From Acetobacter estunensis (GTDB lineage Bacteria > Pseudomonadota > Alphaproteobacteria > Acetobacterales > Acetobacteraceae), in NCBI RefSeq assembly GCF_011516945.1, contig NZ_WOTH01000027.1:1-40709 (forward strand): a stretch of 40,709 nucleotides of DNA. Direction: 5' to 3'. A program made the position numbers and the translations under genes. Every line of letters begins with the position of its first letter. Within the stretch, counting starts at the first letter, position 1. Positions 18,836-27,799 of this stretch are shown here, piece by piece. The notes below the pieces were generated by a model that was not told where the DNA came from, made no database searches, and saw nothing but the letters and a program-made list of their open reading frames with translations.

Positions 18836-19149
18836 GGTGTTTTTTCCTCATTGCACGCCACCATACATGGGCGGCCAGGAAGAATATGCCGTGTCCCAAG
18901 AGGGGGAGGCCATGAAAACTGATCGAAGAAAATGTCCACAACCATGGATTGTTTTGTTTGCAATCTTGGGTTGTTGGTGACAGAGTAAGGCGTGTCTTTC
19001 GTTTCTTCCGCAAAAGAGCAGGGGCACCGGGGCGGTTCCAGAACGGGAGCCGTCCCGTTCATTTTCTGAAAATATCGTCAGACAGAAACGTAAGAGATTG
19101 TCCCTGAGATTCGATCGGTGTGCGGAAACTCACTTGTTATAAGAAGAGC
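18836..19149. other. Intergenic region upstream of the HTH gene
   Basis: No gene is supported here. A hairpin GAACGGGA (19041-19048) with TCCCGTTC (19053-19060) followed by ATTTTCT may be a plus-strand terminator, but no plus-strand gene precedes it. No tRNA or recognisable attachment site was found. The stretch is more AT-rich than its surroundings, as expected near a phage remnant. Confidence 0.4.
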
Positions 19150-19272
19150 TTACCGGTCAGCCTGATCTTCCGTGCGGCACACAAGGAGCGAAGCACCAAT
19201 ATACACAACTGCGACCACTGGCACCCCGAGGGCACCAATCAGCATCCAGTGGTGAGCAAGAAAAGTCATCAT
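19150..19272 (-). CDS. Small single-pass membrane peptide, unknown
   Basis: A 40-residue frame starts at two adjacent ATGs (19272 and 19269). The residues MLIGALGVPVVAVVYIGASL form a good transmembrane helix with a short charged tail (RTEDQADR). An AAAAGG lies 8 bases before the first ATG. It is placed alone between the phage remnant and the sarcosine oxidase operon. It resembles the class of short helper subunits of membrane complexes (such as CydX or KdpF types) but I cannot match it to any of them. Expression is unproven. Confidence 0.45.
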   Translation of the reverse strand: MMTFLAHHWMLIGALGVPVVAVVYIGASLLVCRTEDQADR

Positions 19273-19745
19273 CGCGTATGCCTTTTTGTACCCTGCCTTG
19301 TAAGTGGGAGTTAATAACGGGCCGGGCTTCCTTCTTTGAAAGCTTTCGCCTTTCTAGTGTTAAGTTTAGACCCAGTCAGCTGGATCGTAAATGAGAAGGG
19401 TGGCGCATCGATCATCATGCACTTCGACCAGCCGTTGCTGCAAAAAGATCCGATGTACCGGTAGCCTGCCTAAAATGGACCTATCACTGCAGGTATCTGT
19501 TTGAAATCTCTGGTATTATCTCAGGAAATAGCGAGTTATTGCAACCAGATACAAGAAAACCGTGACGTCGTTCCTCTCTGTTATCTACATCACAGTTGCC
19601 GCAGATTGGATCAAACGCTGACAGGCTCGAACGACAAAGAAGTTTCGATGTCGCATCGATGCAAATCATGTGTCTGATTCACACCAGCGCGGGACTTGAG
19701 CGGGGCGCATCCTGCTTTCAACAACCTGTTGGATGCGGGACGGAT
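19273..19745. other. Regulatory region upstream of soxB
   Basis: These 470 bases hold no convincing gene. They contain the perfect palindrome GCATCGATGC at 19653-19662, about 85 bases before the soxB start, overlapping the inverted repeat TCGATG-TCG-CATCGA (19645-19659). A partial copy, GCATCGAT, is at 19405-19412. These are candidate operators for the sox operon. Confidence 0.4.
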
Positions 19746-21002
19746 ATGGAAAGATTTTCAGCTCTTTCCCTGGCCAGAAAGGCCATCGGGGGACATCTGG
19801 GGTGGAAGCCGCAATGGCGTTCCGTCGAACAGCCCAAGAAGGCGTATGACATTGTCATCGTCGGCGGTGGCGGCCATGGGCTGGGGGCGGCGTATTACCT
19901 CGCCAAACAGCACGGACTACGTAACATTGCGGTGGTCGAGCGTGGCTGGCTGGCGGGTGGCAACACGGCTCGCAACACGACCATCATCCGCTCGAACTAT
20001 CTGTTCGACGAAAGTTCGAATTATTACGAGCATTCGCTCAAACTATGGGAAAATCTCTCACAGGAACTGAACTACAACGTCATGTTCAGTCAGCGGGGGT
20101 GCCTTATGGTGGCGCACACGGTGCATGACGTGCAGGTGTTCAAGCGTCATGTCCACGCCAACCGATTGAACGGAATCGACAATGAGTGGCTGACGGCGGA
20201 AGAGGCGAAGGAATTCTGTCCACCGCTCAATATCTCGCCCAACATTCGTTATCCCGTGCTTGGTGGCGCGCTTCAGCGGCGCGCGGGTACGGCGCGGCAT
20301 GACGCGGTGGCGTGGGGATTTGCCCGCGCGGCCAGCGACATGGGTGTGGACATCATCGAGAATTGTGAAGTCACGGGCATCACCCGCGCAGCCGACGGGC
20401 GTGTGACGGGTGTGGAGACGACCAAGGGACCGATCCTTGCCGGGAAGGTGGCTGTGTCGGCGGCTGGTCACAGTTCGGTCGTGATGGAAATGGCGGGCAT
20501 CCGTCTGCCACTACAGAGCAACCCGCTGCAGGCGCTGGTGTCCGAGCCGGTCAAGCCCGCGTTCCCCACCATCGTGATGTCGAACACCATTCACGCCTAT
20601 ATCAGCCAGTCCGACAAAGGCGAGATGGTGATCGGCGCGGGCACGGACTCGTATGTGTCCTATACCCAGCGTGGCGGTCTGCACATTCCGGCGGAGACGC
20701 TTGCCGCCATTTGCGAACTGTTTCCGATGTTCCGCCGTCTGCGCATGATGCGTTCGTGGGGTGGAATCACGGATAACACCCCTGATCGCTCGCCCATTAC
20801 GGCCAAGACATCCGTGCCGGGTCTCTATGTCAATTGCGGTTGGGGCACGGGCGGCTTCAAGGCGACGCCGGGGGCTGCGAACCTTTTTGCCTGGACCATT
20901 GCGAAGGATGAGCCACATCCGATCAACGCGCCGTTCACCATCGAGCGATTCCGTGATGGCGTGATGATTGACGAGGCGGCCGCTGCCGCCGTCGCGCACT
21001 GA
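19746..21002 (+). CDS. soxB: Heterotetrameric sarcosine oxidase, beta subunit
   Basis: Sarcosine oxidase converts sarcosine, THF and O2 to glycine, 5,10-methylene-THF and H2O2. SoxB carries FAD and the covalent FMN. The start [20 protein letters not shown] gives 418 residues and matches the family N-terminus; an upstream in-frame start at 19596 adds 50 unrelated residues and is rejected. The FAD motif is [18 protein letters not shown] (37-54), followed by [24 protein letters not shown]185 in [14 protein letters not shown] fits the FMN-linking histidine of the family. It is first of the soxBDAG operon. Confidence 0.95.
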   Translation: MERFSALSLARKAIGGHLGWKPQWRSVEQPKKAYDIVIVGGGGHGLGAAYYLAKQHGLRNIAVVERGWLAGGNTARNTTIIRSNYLFDESSNYYEHSLKLWENLSQELNYNVMFSQRGCLMVAHTVHDVQVFKRHVHANRLNGIDNEWLTAEEAKEFCPPLNISPNIRYPVLGGALQRRAGTARHDAVAWGFARAASDMGVDIIENCEVTGITRAADGRVTGVETTKGPILAGKVAVSAAGHSSVVMEMAGIRLPLQSNPLQALVSEPVKPAFPTIVMSNTIHAYISQSDKGEMVIGAGTDSYVSYTQRGGLHIPAETLAAICELFPMFRRLRMMRSWGGITDNTPDRSPITAKTSVPGLYVNCGWGTGGFKATPGAANLFAWTIAKDEPHPINAPFTIERFRDGVMIDEAAAAAVAH

Positions 21003-21090
21003 TCCGCGCCATGACAGTTATTGTCCGACAGAATCTGCTGGGAACGGCACGAGTTTTCACATCCGATCTGCTCCAAGGAGCGTGTGCGTC

Positions 21091-21396
21091 ATGCTGCTGA
21101 TCCGCTGCCCGTATTGCGGGGACCGAGCCGAAGTCGAATTCGCCAACGCGGGGGAGGCGCATATCGATCGTCCCGCCGATCCCATGAGCCTGAGCGATGA
21201 GGAGTGGGCGCAATATCTCTATATGCGCGACAACCCCAAGGGTCTCATCGCCGAACGGTGGCGCCATGCCCATGGTTGTAACCGTTTCTTCAATGCCATT
21301 CGTGACACGCGCACGGATCGCTTTGTTACGACCTATGAAATCGGACAGCCGCGTCCCGAGGTTACGCCGGAACAGGCTGAGGAGGCCGCACGATGA
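21091..21396 (+). CDS. soxD: Sarcosine oxidase, delta subunit
   Basis: SoxD is the small zinc-binding subunit of heterotetrameric sarcosine oxidase. The start at 21091 gives 101 residues with an AAGGAG site 10 bases before; a longer in-frame reading from 20968 has no family character. The four zinc ligands are all seen: C6 and C9 in IRCPYCG, and H59 and C63 in RHAHGCNRF, at the same numbers as in the characterised enzyme. The last four bases overlap soxA (ATGA). Confidence 0.95.
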   Translation: MLLIRCPYCGDRAEVEFANAGEAHIDRPADPMSLSDEEWAQYLYMRDNPKGLIAERWRHAHGCNRFFNAIRDTRTDRFVTTYEIGQPRPEVTPEQAEEAAR

Positions 21397-24300
21397 GTCG
21401 TTCCTTCCGTGTGCCCGGTCGGGGACGCGTCAACACGCGCCGCCCGGTTCAGTTTTCTTTCGATGGTCGCACCTATCAGGGCTGTGAAGGCGATACGCTT
21501 GCGTCCGCCCTGCTTGCGAGCGGCAAACACCTGATGGGGCGTTCCTTTAAGTATCACCGCCCGCGTGGCCCGATCTCGGCAGGCTCGGACGAGCCGAACG
21601 CCGTTGTGGCCGTGGGGGCCGGTCCGGCGCTCCAGACGCCGAACCTTGTGGCGACGCAGGTCGAGATTCATGACGGGCTGGTCGCGCAGAGTCAGAACCG
21701 GTTTCCCTGTCTCGAATTCGACATGGGGGCGATGAACAATCTGGCCTCGCCACTGATCCCATCGGGCTTCTACTATAAGACGTTCATGTGGCCGCGGAAC
21801 TTCTGGACCAAGGTGTATGAGCCGATCATCCGCCGTTCCGCCGGTCTGGGTGTGGCGCCGACCGCGCCGGACCCGGACAGCTACGCCTTTCAGTACACTT
21901 TCTGCGACGTGCTCGTGGCTGGCGGTGGCCCGGCCGGACTGGCGGCAGCTCTCGCAGCGGCCAAGGCTGGTGCGGAAGTCATCCTTGCCGATGAAACCAA
22001 CGAGTTTGGTGGAAGCCTTCTGTCCGATCAGACCTCGCGTATTGATGGCATGGCCGTATCGGCATGGGTCGAGCGCACGGTGGCCGAACTCGCAAAGCTG
22101 CCGAATGTCCGGACCTTCACGCGCACAACGGTCTTCAATTACGGTCCACACAACATGGTCGCGCTCAATGAGCGTCTGACCGATCATCTGGCGGCACCCA
22201 ATCCCGGCACGCCGCGTGAGCGTCTGTGGCAGGTACGCGCGAAGGAAGTGGTCATCGCCTCAGGCGCTATCGAGCGGCCGCTGGTGTTTGAGGGCAACGA
22301 CCGACCCGGTGTGATGCTGGCGAGTGCGGCGCAGACCTATCTCAACCGTTACGGCGTGGCCTGCGGTCGTCGCGTGGTCATCGCCACGGCCGATGACTCC
22401 GCTTATCGCGTGGCGCTGGATCTTCTGGATGCGGGCGTGCAGGTGGCGGCCATTGCCGACATTCGTGTCGCCCCGGATTCTGAACTGCTGCGCAAGGCCC
22501 ATGCGGCGGGCATTCCGGTGTTGACCAATACGACCGTGCAGCGCGCTCATGGTTCGCAGCGCGTGCACAGCGTCGAACTTGCACCTGTCCTGCCGGGCGG
22601 CGATGTGGGTGAGGGCAAGCATTACCGCTGTGATCTTCTTCTCATGGCCGGGGGCTGGACACCGAGCCTGCACCTGTTCTCCCAATCCAAGGGTAAGGTG
22701 GTGTACAATGCCGAACTGGACACGTATCTGCCGGGCGAGTCTGCGCAGGCAGAGCGGTCGGCAGGCTCGTGTCGGGGGCTGTACGATCTGGGCGAAGTGC
22801 TGGCCGATGGTCTAAAGGCAGGCGCCGAGGCTGCCCGGAAAGCCGGGTTCGATGGTGCCGTCGATCTGCCGCTTTGGGAGGTTAGGGCCGACGTTGTCGG
22901 GCGTGGTGGCTTCACAGGCGCGTTGCCCCGTCGCGGCAAGGGCCTGACGGCCATGGCGTTCGTGGACTATCAGAACGATGTGACGGCCAAGGATGTGAAA
23001 CTTGCTGTGCGCGAGGGCTTCCGTTCCATCGAGCACATCAAGCGTTACACCACGACGGGCATGGCGACCGATCAGGGTAAGACGTCCAATCTCAACGCGC
23101 TGGGCATTGCCTCGTCTGCGCTGGGACGGCCCAAGCAGAAGATCGGCCTGACCACGTTCCGCGCGCCCTACACACCTGTCACGTTCGGTGCGTTCAGTGG
23201 CCATGAGCGTGGCAATCTGTTCGATCCGGATCGCCGCACGCCCATCGATTCTTGGGCACGCACGAAGGGCGCGGTGTTCGAGGATGTGAGTCTGTGGCGC
23301 CGTGCGCGGTACTTCCCGCATCCGGGCGAGGACATGGACGCGGCTGTCGCGCGTGAATGTCTGGCCGTGCGCCGTTCAGTGGGCATCTTTGACGCCACGA
23401 CACTGGGCAAGATCGAGGTCGTAGGGCCGGACGCCGCCGAGTTCATGAACCGGATGTATGTCAACGGCTGGACCAAGCTGGGTGTCGGCAAGTGCCGCTA
23501 CGGTCTGATGTGTCGCGAGAACGGCTTTGTCTACGACGACGGCGTGGTCGGTCGCATCGCCAAGGACCGTTTCCATGTCACCACCACAACGGGCGGTGCT
23601 GCGGGCGTCCTGACCATGATGGAGGATTATCTCCAGACCGAGTGGCAGGATCTCGATGTGTGGCTGACGTCCACATCCGAGGAATGGGCCGTGATCGCGG
23701 TTCAGGGACCGAAAGCGCGCGAGGTTCTGGCTCCACTCGTGGACGGTCTGGATATCTCGCACGAGACCATGCCGCATATGAGTGTGAAGGAAGGCACGAT
23801 CGGCGGCATTCCGATGCGTCTGTTCCGTGTCAGCTTCTCGGGTGAGCTGGGCTTTGAGGTCAACGTCCCGTCACGCCACGGTCTGGAAGTGTGGGAGCGT
23901 ATCTGGGAGGCGGGCCGGCCTTTTGGCATGACGCCCTACGGCACGGAGACGATGCACGTTCTGCGCGCGGAGAAGGGCTACATCATCGTCGGTCAGGAAA
24001 CCGACGGCACGGCCACGCCGGATGATGCCGGCTGTGGTTGGGCGGTCAGCAAGATCAAGAAAGACTTCGTGGGCAAGCGCTCGCTGGCTCTGTCGGCCAT
24101 GCAGGATCCGGACCGCTACCAGCTTGTCGGGCTTCTGACCCAGGCGCCGCAGGAAGTTCTGGAAGAAGGCGCGCAGCTTGTCGCTGACCGCAATGAGACC
24201 ATCCCGATGCACAAGATCGGACATGTCACCTCGTCTTATCACAGCGCCACGCTGGGGCGATCCATCGCTCTTGCCATGGTGTCGGGCGGTCGTGCCCGCA

Positions 24301-24401
24301 TGGGTGAGACGCTGTTCGTGCCCATGGAAGACCGCATGATCCCTGTGACCGTCACCAGCCCGGTCTTTTACGATGCGGAAGGAGCCCGTCTGAATGTCTG
24401 A
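21393..24401 (+). CDS. soxA: Sarcosine oxidase, alpha subunit
   Basis: SoxA holds NAD+ and the folate-binding domain that captures the released one-carbon unit. The 1002-residue protein begins with a ferredoxin-like domain (TYQGCEGDTLASALLASG, then GRSFKYHRPRG). A dinucleotide fold follows with VAGGGPAGLAAALAAAKAGAEV at about 175-196. From about residue 626 to the end it is a GcvT-like domain, including RRSVGIFDATTLGKIEV and ELGFEVNVPSRHG. Length and domain order are the family standard. It overlaps soxD (ATGA) and soxG (8 bases), so the operon is fully coupled. Confidence 0.95.
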   Translation: MSRSFRVPGRGRVNTRRPVQFSFDGRTYQGCEGDTLASALLASGKHLMGRSFKYHRPRGPISAGSDEPNAVVAVGAGPALQTPNLVATQVEIHDGLVAQSQNRFPCLEFDMGAMNNLASPLIPSGFYYKTFMWPRNFWTKVYEPIIRRSAGLGVAPTAPDPDSYAFQYTFCDVLVAGGGPAGLAAALAAAKAGAEVILADETNEFGGSLLSDQTSRIDGMAVSAWVERTVAELAKLPNVRTFTRTTVFNYGPHNMVALNERLTDHLAAPNPGTPRERLWQVRAKEVVIASGAIERPLVFEGNDRPGVMLASAAQTYLNRYGVACGRRVVIATADDSAYRVALDLLDAGVQVAAIADIRVAPDSELLRKAHAAGIPVLTNTTVQRAHGSQRVHSVELAPVLPGGDVGEGKHYRCDLLLMAGGWTPSLHLFSQSKGKVVYNAELDTYLPGESAQAERSAGSCRGLYDLGEVLADGLKAGAEAARKAGFDGAVDLPLWEVRADVVGRGGFTGALPRRGKGLTAMAFVDYQNDVTAKDVKLAVREGFRSIEHIKRYTTTGMATDQGKTSNLNALGIASSALGRPKQKIGLTTFRAPYTPVTFGAFSGHERGNLFDPDRRTPIDSWARTKGAVFEDVSLWRRARYFPHPGEDMDAAVARECLAVRRSVGIFDATTLGKIEVVGPDAAEFMNRMYVNGWTKLGVGKCRYGLMCRENGFVYDDGVVGRIAKDRFHVTTTTGGAAGVLTMMEDYLQTEWQDLDVWLTSTSEEWAVIAVQGPKAREVLAPLVDGLDISHETMPHMSVKEGTIGGIPMRLFRVSFSGELGFEVNVPSRHGLEVWERIWEAGRPFGMTPYGTETMHVLRAEKGYIIVGQETDGTATPDDAGCGWAVSKIKKDFVGKRSLALSAMQDPDRYQLVGLLTQAPQEVLEEGAQLVADRNETIPMHKIGHVTSSYHSATLGRSIALAMVSGGRARMGETLFVPMEDRMIPVTVTSPVFYDAEGARLNV

Positions 24402-24918
24402 TGCACTGACAGTGTCCCGTCCCGGGTTCACGGCTACTCCCGTGAGAGGGGGGCGCCGTTTCTCGTTGCAGGGCCGCGCGACCACCCTCAATGGGACGGC
24501 GAAGGCTCTTGGTCTTGCGGAAGTGCCCGCCATGCTGGGTACAGCACAGGCAGGGAAATGCACACTTTTGCGGCTGGCTCCACAAGAACTGCTGATCCTC
24601 ACCGATGATGCCGGTCTGCCGGGGAAAGTCACGGATTATCTCGCGACCGTTCCTCATAGTCTGGTGGAAGTGTCGGACCGGCAGGTGGGCTGGACGCTTG
24701 TGGGCGAGCGTCTGCACGACACGCTGGCAGCGCTCAGTCCGCTGGATATGCGGGCGCGCTCCTTTCCCGTTGGGTGTGCCACCCGCACGCTGTTTGGCAA
24801 GGCTGACGGCATGGTGTGGCGCACGAGCGAGGACACGTTCCATCTGGAAGTCTGGCGTTCGTTTGCCCCCTACATCGTGGCCATGCTGGACGCGGCAGCC
24901 CTCGACGCCGCCTGGTAA
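24394..24918 (+). CDS. soxG: Sarcosine oxidase, gamma subunit
   Basis: SoxG completes the alpha-beta-gamma-delta sarcosine oxidase. The 174-residue protein has the divergent GcvT-like fold of the family, seen in ALGLAEVPAMLGTAQAGKC, SDRQVGWTLVGER and the terminal VWRTSEDTFHLEVWRSFAPY. Its start overlaps the soxA stop by 8 bases. The gene order soxB-soxD-soxA-soxG is complete. The sdaA gene begins 137 bases later. Confidence 0.92.
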   Translation: MSDALTVSRPGFTATPVRGGRRFSLQGRATTLNGTAKALGLAEVPAMLGTAQAGKCTLLRLAPQELLILTDDAGLPGKVTDYLATVPHSLVEVSDRQVGWTLVGERLHDTLAALSPLDMRARSFPVGCATRTLFGKADGMVWRTSEDTFHLEVWRSFAPYIVAMLDAAALDAAW

Positions 24919-25055
24919 AAGCCGTCGCTCCTCTTTCTGGCGCTTACGCGTTGGAAGGATGAGCGTAGCGCAGGTCGGTCGTTCGGCGCGTTTTCTGGAG
25001 CAGCGGGACAGCCAGCGTTCCCCGCACGACCAGCGGAGACAAAGGAGTTTTCGCT

Positions 25056-26426
25056 ATGATCAGCGTTTTTGAAATCTTCAAGATTGGCATTGGACCATCC
25101 TCTTCGCACACGGTCGGCCCCATGAAGGCGGCTCATGAGTTTGTGGAGGAGTTGGCGCCTCTGATGCATGACGCTGCTCATCCCGTTCATGTGCAAGTGG
25201 TGCTGTATGGCTCGCTGGCTTGGACGGGCGTGGGACATGCAACGGATCGTGCGGTGATCCTCGGTCTTGCGGGATGCCTGCCGGACACGGTGGATATGGC
25301 GACAGGGGATGCCGCGGTGGAGCGCGCCCGTACTGCACATGAATCCGGTCCACCAGGCTGCCTGTTTACGTTCGATCCGGCAAAAGACTTGATCTTTGAC
25401 AAGGAGACGGTGCCTCCCGTCCATCCCAACACGCTTCAGTTCCGGGCTGTGGACGGGGAGGGACATGAGATGCTTCTCCGGCGGTTCTGTTCCATCGGGG
25501 GCGGGTTTGTCGTGCCAGAGAACAGTAATGCTACGGCCGTGCCACAGAATGTGGATGTGCCGTTCGATTTCCGTACAGGAGAAGACCTGCTGGCGCGGGC
25601 ACGGCGAAGCGGCCTGTCCATTCCCGAAATCGTGCTGGCCAATGAAGCGGCATTGCGTCCGGTTGAGGACGTGCGGGCGTATCTGGACCGCATCATCGAC
25701 GTGATGATGGACTGTATCGACCATGGCATGACCACCGAAGGGGTGTTGCCGGGCCGTCTGGGTGTGAAACGGCGGGCGCCCTCCATACGGGCGCGGCTGG
25801 CGGCGGATCGTTTTCGCAATGTCCGCGCTGCGCACGAGATCATGGACTGGGTAAGCCTGTTCGCCATCGCGGTGAACGAGGAGAACGCAGCCGGTGGACG
25901 CATCGTGACGGCTCCTACCAATGGGGCCGCCGGCGTGGTGCCGGCTGTGCTGCGCTATTACCGCGATTTTTGCCCCGGCGCGTCCCGTGCCGGGGAACGG
26001 GACTTTCTGCTCACGGCTGTCGCCATCGGAGGGTTGTTCAAGCGTAACGCGTCGATTTCGGGAGCTGAAGTCGGTTGTCAGGGAGAGGTCGGGGTGGCCT
26101 GTTCCATGGCGGCGGCTGGACTGGCGGCGGCGCTGGGAGGCAATACCGCGCAAATCGAGAATGCGGCCGAGATCGGGATGGAGCACCATCTCGGCATGAC
26201 ATGCGATCCGGTGGGCGGTCTGGTGCAGATCCCCTGCATCGAGCGCAATGCGTTCGGGGCGGTCAAGGCCATCAATGCAGCCTCGCTGGCGCTGCGTGGG
26301 GATGGCTCACATCATGTCTCTCTCGATAACGTGATCAGGACCATGCATGAGACCGGCAGGGATATGAACAGCCGTTACAAGGAAACATCTCTTGGCGGTC
26401 TCGCCGTGCGGTTTCCTGAGTGTTGA
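25056..26426 (+). CDS. sdaA: L-serine dehydratase, single-chain iron-sulfur type
   Basis: The enzyme deaminates L-serine to pyruvate and ammonia with a [4Fe-4S] cluster. The 456-residue protein opens MISVFEIFKIGIGPSSSHTVGP, the hallmark of the type. The C-terminal half carries the cluster cysteines in GCQGEVGVACSMAAAGLAA and CDPVGGLVQIPCIERNAFG, plus APTNGAAGVVPAVL. The start has an AAAGGAG site 8 bases upstream. Placement between soxBDAG and gbcA fits the final step of betaine breakdown: glycine to serine by GlyA, then pyruvate. Confidence 0.95.
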   Translation: MISVFEIFKIGIGPSSSHTVGPMKAAHEFVEELAPLMHDAAHPVHVQVVLYGSLAWTGVGHATDRAVILGLAGCLPDTVDMATGDAAVERARTAHESGPPGCLFTFDPAKDLIFDKETVPPVHPNTLQFRAVDGEGHEMLLRRFCSIGGGFVVPENSNATAVPQNVDVPFDFRTGEDLLARARRSGLSIPEIVLANEAALRPVEDVRAYLDRIIDVMMDCIDHGMTTEGVLPGRLGVKRRAPSIRARLAADRFRNVRAAHEIMDWVSLFAIAVNEENAAGGRIVTAPTNGAAGVVPAVLRYYRDFCPGASRAGERDFLLTAVAIGGLFKRNASISGAEVGCQGEVGVACSMAAAGLAAALGGNTAQIENAAEIGMEHHLGMTCDPVGGLVQIPCIERNAFGAVKAINAASLALRGDGSHHVSLDNVIRTMHETGRDMNSRYKETSLGGLAVRFPEC

Positions 26427-26481
26427 ATTTCATGTGGTCGTTACGATATAAAAACATGTCGGAACGTGGCAATCGGGTTTC

Positions 26482-26494
26482 TGGCGCAGCGCCA
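26482..26494. promoter_or_regulatory. Palindrome upstream of gbcA
   Basis: TGGCGC-A-GCGCCA is a perfect 13-base dyad located 49 bases before the gbcA start in the 116-base gap after sdaA. It is a candidate operator or RNA hairpin. No T-run follows, so it is not a terminator for sdaA. Confidence 0.35.
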
Positions 26495-26542
26495 TACTGA
26501 CCTTGTCGAACCGGAGTCGGGTCGAGATAGGGGAACGCCATC

Positions 26543-27799
26543 ATGTCGGGTCAGTCTCACGAATCTCTCACCAATCTTCTCGCCCGCCGTAAGCCGGGCT
26601 ACGCGCTTGAAGCGCCGTTCTATACGGACGATGCGATCTTCGAGGCGGATATGGACTACATCTTTTCCCGTCACTGGATCTATGTCGGCGTGGAGCCTGA
26701 CATTGCCGAGCCGGGTGACGCGATGGTGGTCAATATCGGCAAGGCTTCCGTCATCATCACGCGCGATGACGACGATCAGGTCCGGGCTTTCCACAATGTA
26801 TGCCGCCATCGCGGCGCGCGGATGATCCCGGAAGGCAAGACGATGATCGGCAACATCGTCTGCCCCTATCACTCATGGACCTATGGTCTGGACGGCGATC
26901 TGAAGTTTGCCGAGCATATGGGCGAGGATTTCGATCGCGCTTGCCGTGGTCTCAAGAAGGTGGCGATCCGCTCGGTCGGAGGTTTGCTGTTTGTCTGTCT
27001 GGCCAAAAATCCGCCGGACGACGTCGAAGAGATGGCTCGGGTGATGGAGCCGTATCTGGCACCGCACGATATTCGCAATACGCGCGTGGCTTTTGAGTCC
27101 GATCTGATCGAGAACGGCAACTGGAAGCTCACGCTCGAGAACAACCGCGAGTGCTATCACTGCGGTCCGAACCATCCGGAGCTCACTATTCCGCTTTTTG
27201 CCTATGGCTTTGGCTATGCGCCTGGCGCGCTGGATGAAGAGCAATTGCGTGATGCCGAGCGGTATGCGGAACTTTCCCGCACCTGCCACACACGCTGGGA
27301 AGGGGAGGGTTTGCCCTCACAGGAAGTCGATCATCTCGATGATCGTGTCACGGGCTTCCGCACGGAACGCCTGCCCATCGATCAGTCGGGTGAGAGCCAG
27401 ACGCTGGACACGAAGGCGGCCTGCCGTATTCCGCTGGGGGCATTGAAGGACAAGGTCGTGGGAGGGCTGTCATTCTGGACGCAGCCCAATTCGTGGCATC
27501 ATTTCATGGGTGACCACATTGTCACCTTCACCGTGCTGCCCATTGACGCTTCTCACACCTTGGTGCGCACGAAATGGCTCGTGCACAAGGACGCCGTGGA
27601 AGGTGTGGACTACGACCTCCAGCGTCTGACGGAAGTCTGGCAGGCGACCAATCAGCAGGATGCGGATCTGGTCGAGATTTCGCAGCAGGGTGCGGAAGAT
27701 CCGGCGTTCGAGCCGGGGCCGTATTCTCCCTACACCGAAGGTCTCGTGGAAAAGTTCGCGGCTTGGTACATCGGGCGTATGAAGGCGGCGCTCGGATGA
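26543..27799 (+). CDS. gbcA: Glycine betaine monooxygenase, Rieske oxygenase component
   Basis: GbcA hydroxylates one methyl of glycine betaine, giving dimethylglycine and formaldehyde. The 418-residue protein has the Rieske motif C87-x-H89 ... C107-x2-H110 (NVCRHRGAR, CPYHSW) and the mononuclear iron site E203-x2-H206-x4-H211 in ENNRECYHCGPNHPEL. Stachydrine (proline betaine) demethylases are close relatives, but linkage with dgcAB, soxBDAG and a GbdR-type regulator favours glycine betaine. The stop overlaps gbcB by ATGA. Proof of substrate requires enzyme data. Confidence 0.88.
   Translation: MSGQSHESLTNLLARRKPGYALEAPFYTDDAIFEADMDYIFSRHWIYVGVEPDIAEPGDAMVVNIGKASVIITRDDDDQVRAFHNVCRHRGARMIPEGKTMIGNIVCPYHSWTYGLDGDLKFAEHMGEDFDRACRGLKKVAIRSVGGLLFVCLAKNPPDDVEEMARVMEPYLAPHDIRNTRVAFESDLIENGNWKLTLENNRECYHCGPNHPELTIPLFAYGFGYAPGALDEEQLRDAERYAELSRTCHTRWEGEGLPSQEVDHLDDRVTGFRTERLPIDQSGESQTLDTKAACRIPLGALKDKVVGGLSFWTQPNSWHHFMGDHIVTFTVLPIDASHTLVRTKWLVHKDAVEGVDYDLQRLTEVWQATNQQDADLVEISQQGAEDPAFEPGPYSPYTEGLVEKFAAWYIGRMKAALG

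Noticed and set aside
18836-19745. Possible tRNA or attachment site next to the phage remnant
   Set aside because: I looked for a cloverleaf with T-loop and CCA-end features and for long direct repeats and found none.
24870-26189. A 439-residue minus-strand open frame
   Set aside because: It is antisense to sdaA, whose iron-sulfur and N-terminal motifs are complete. No family is recognisable in the antisense product.
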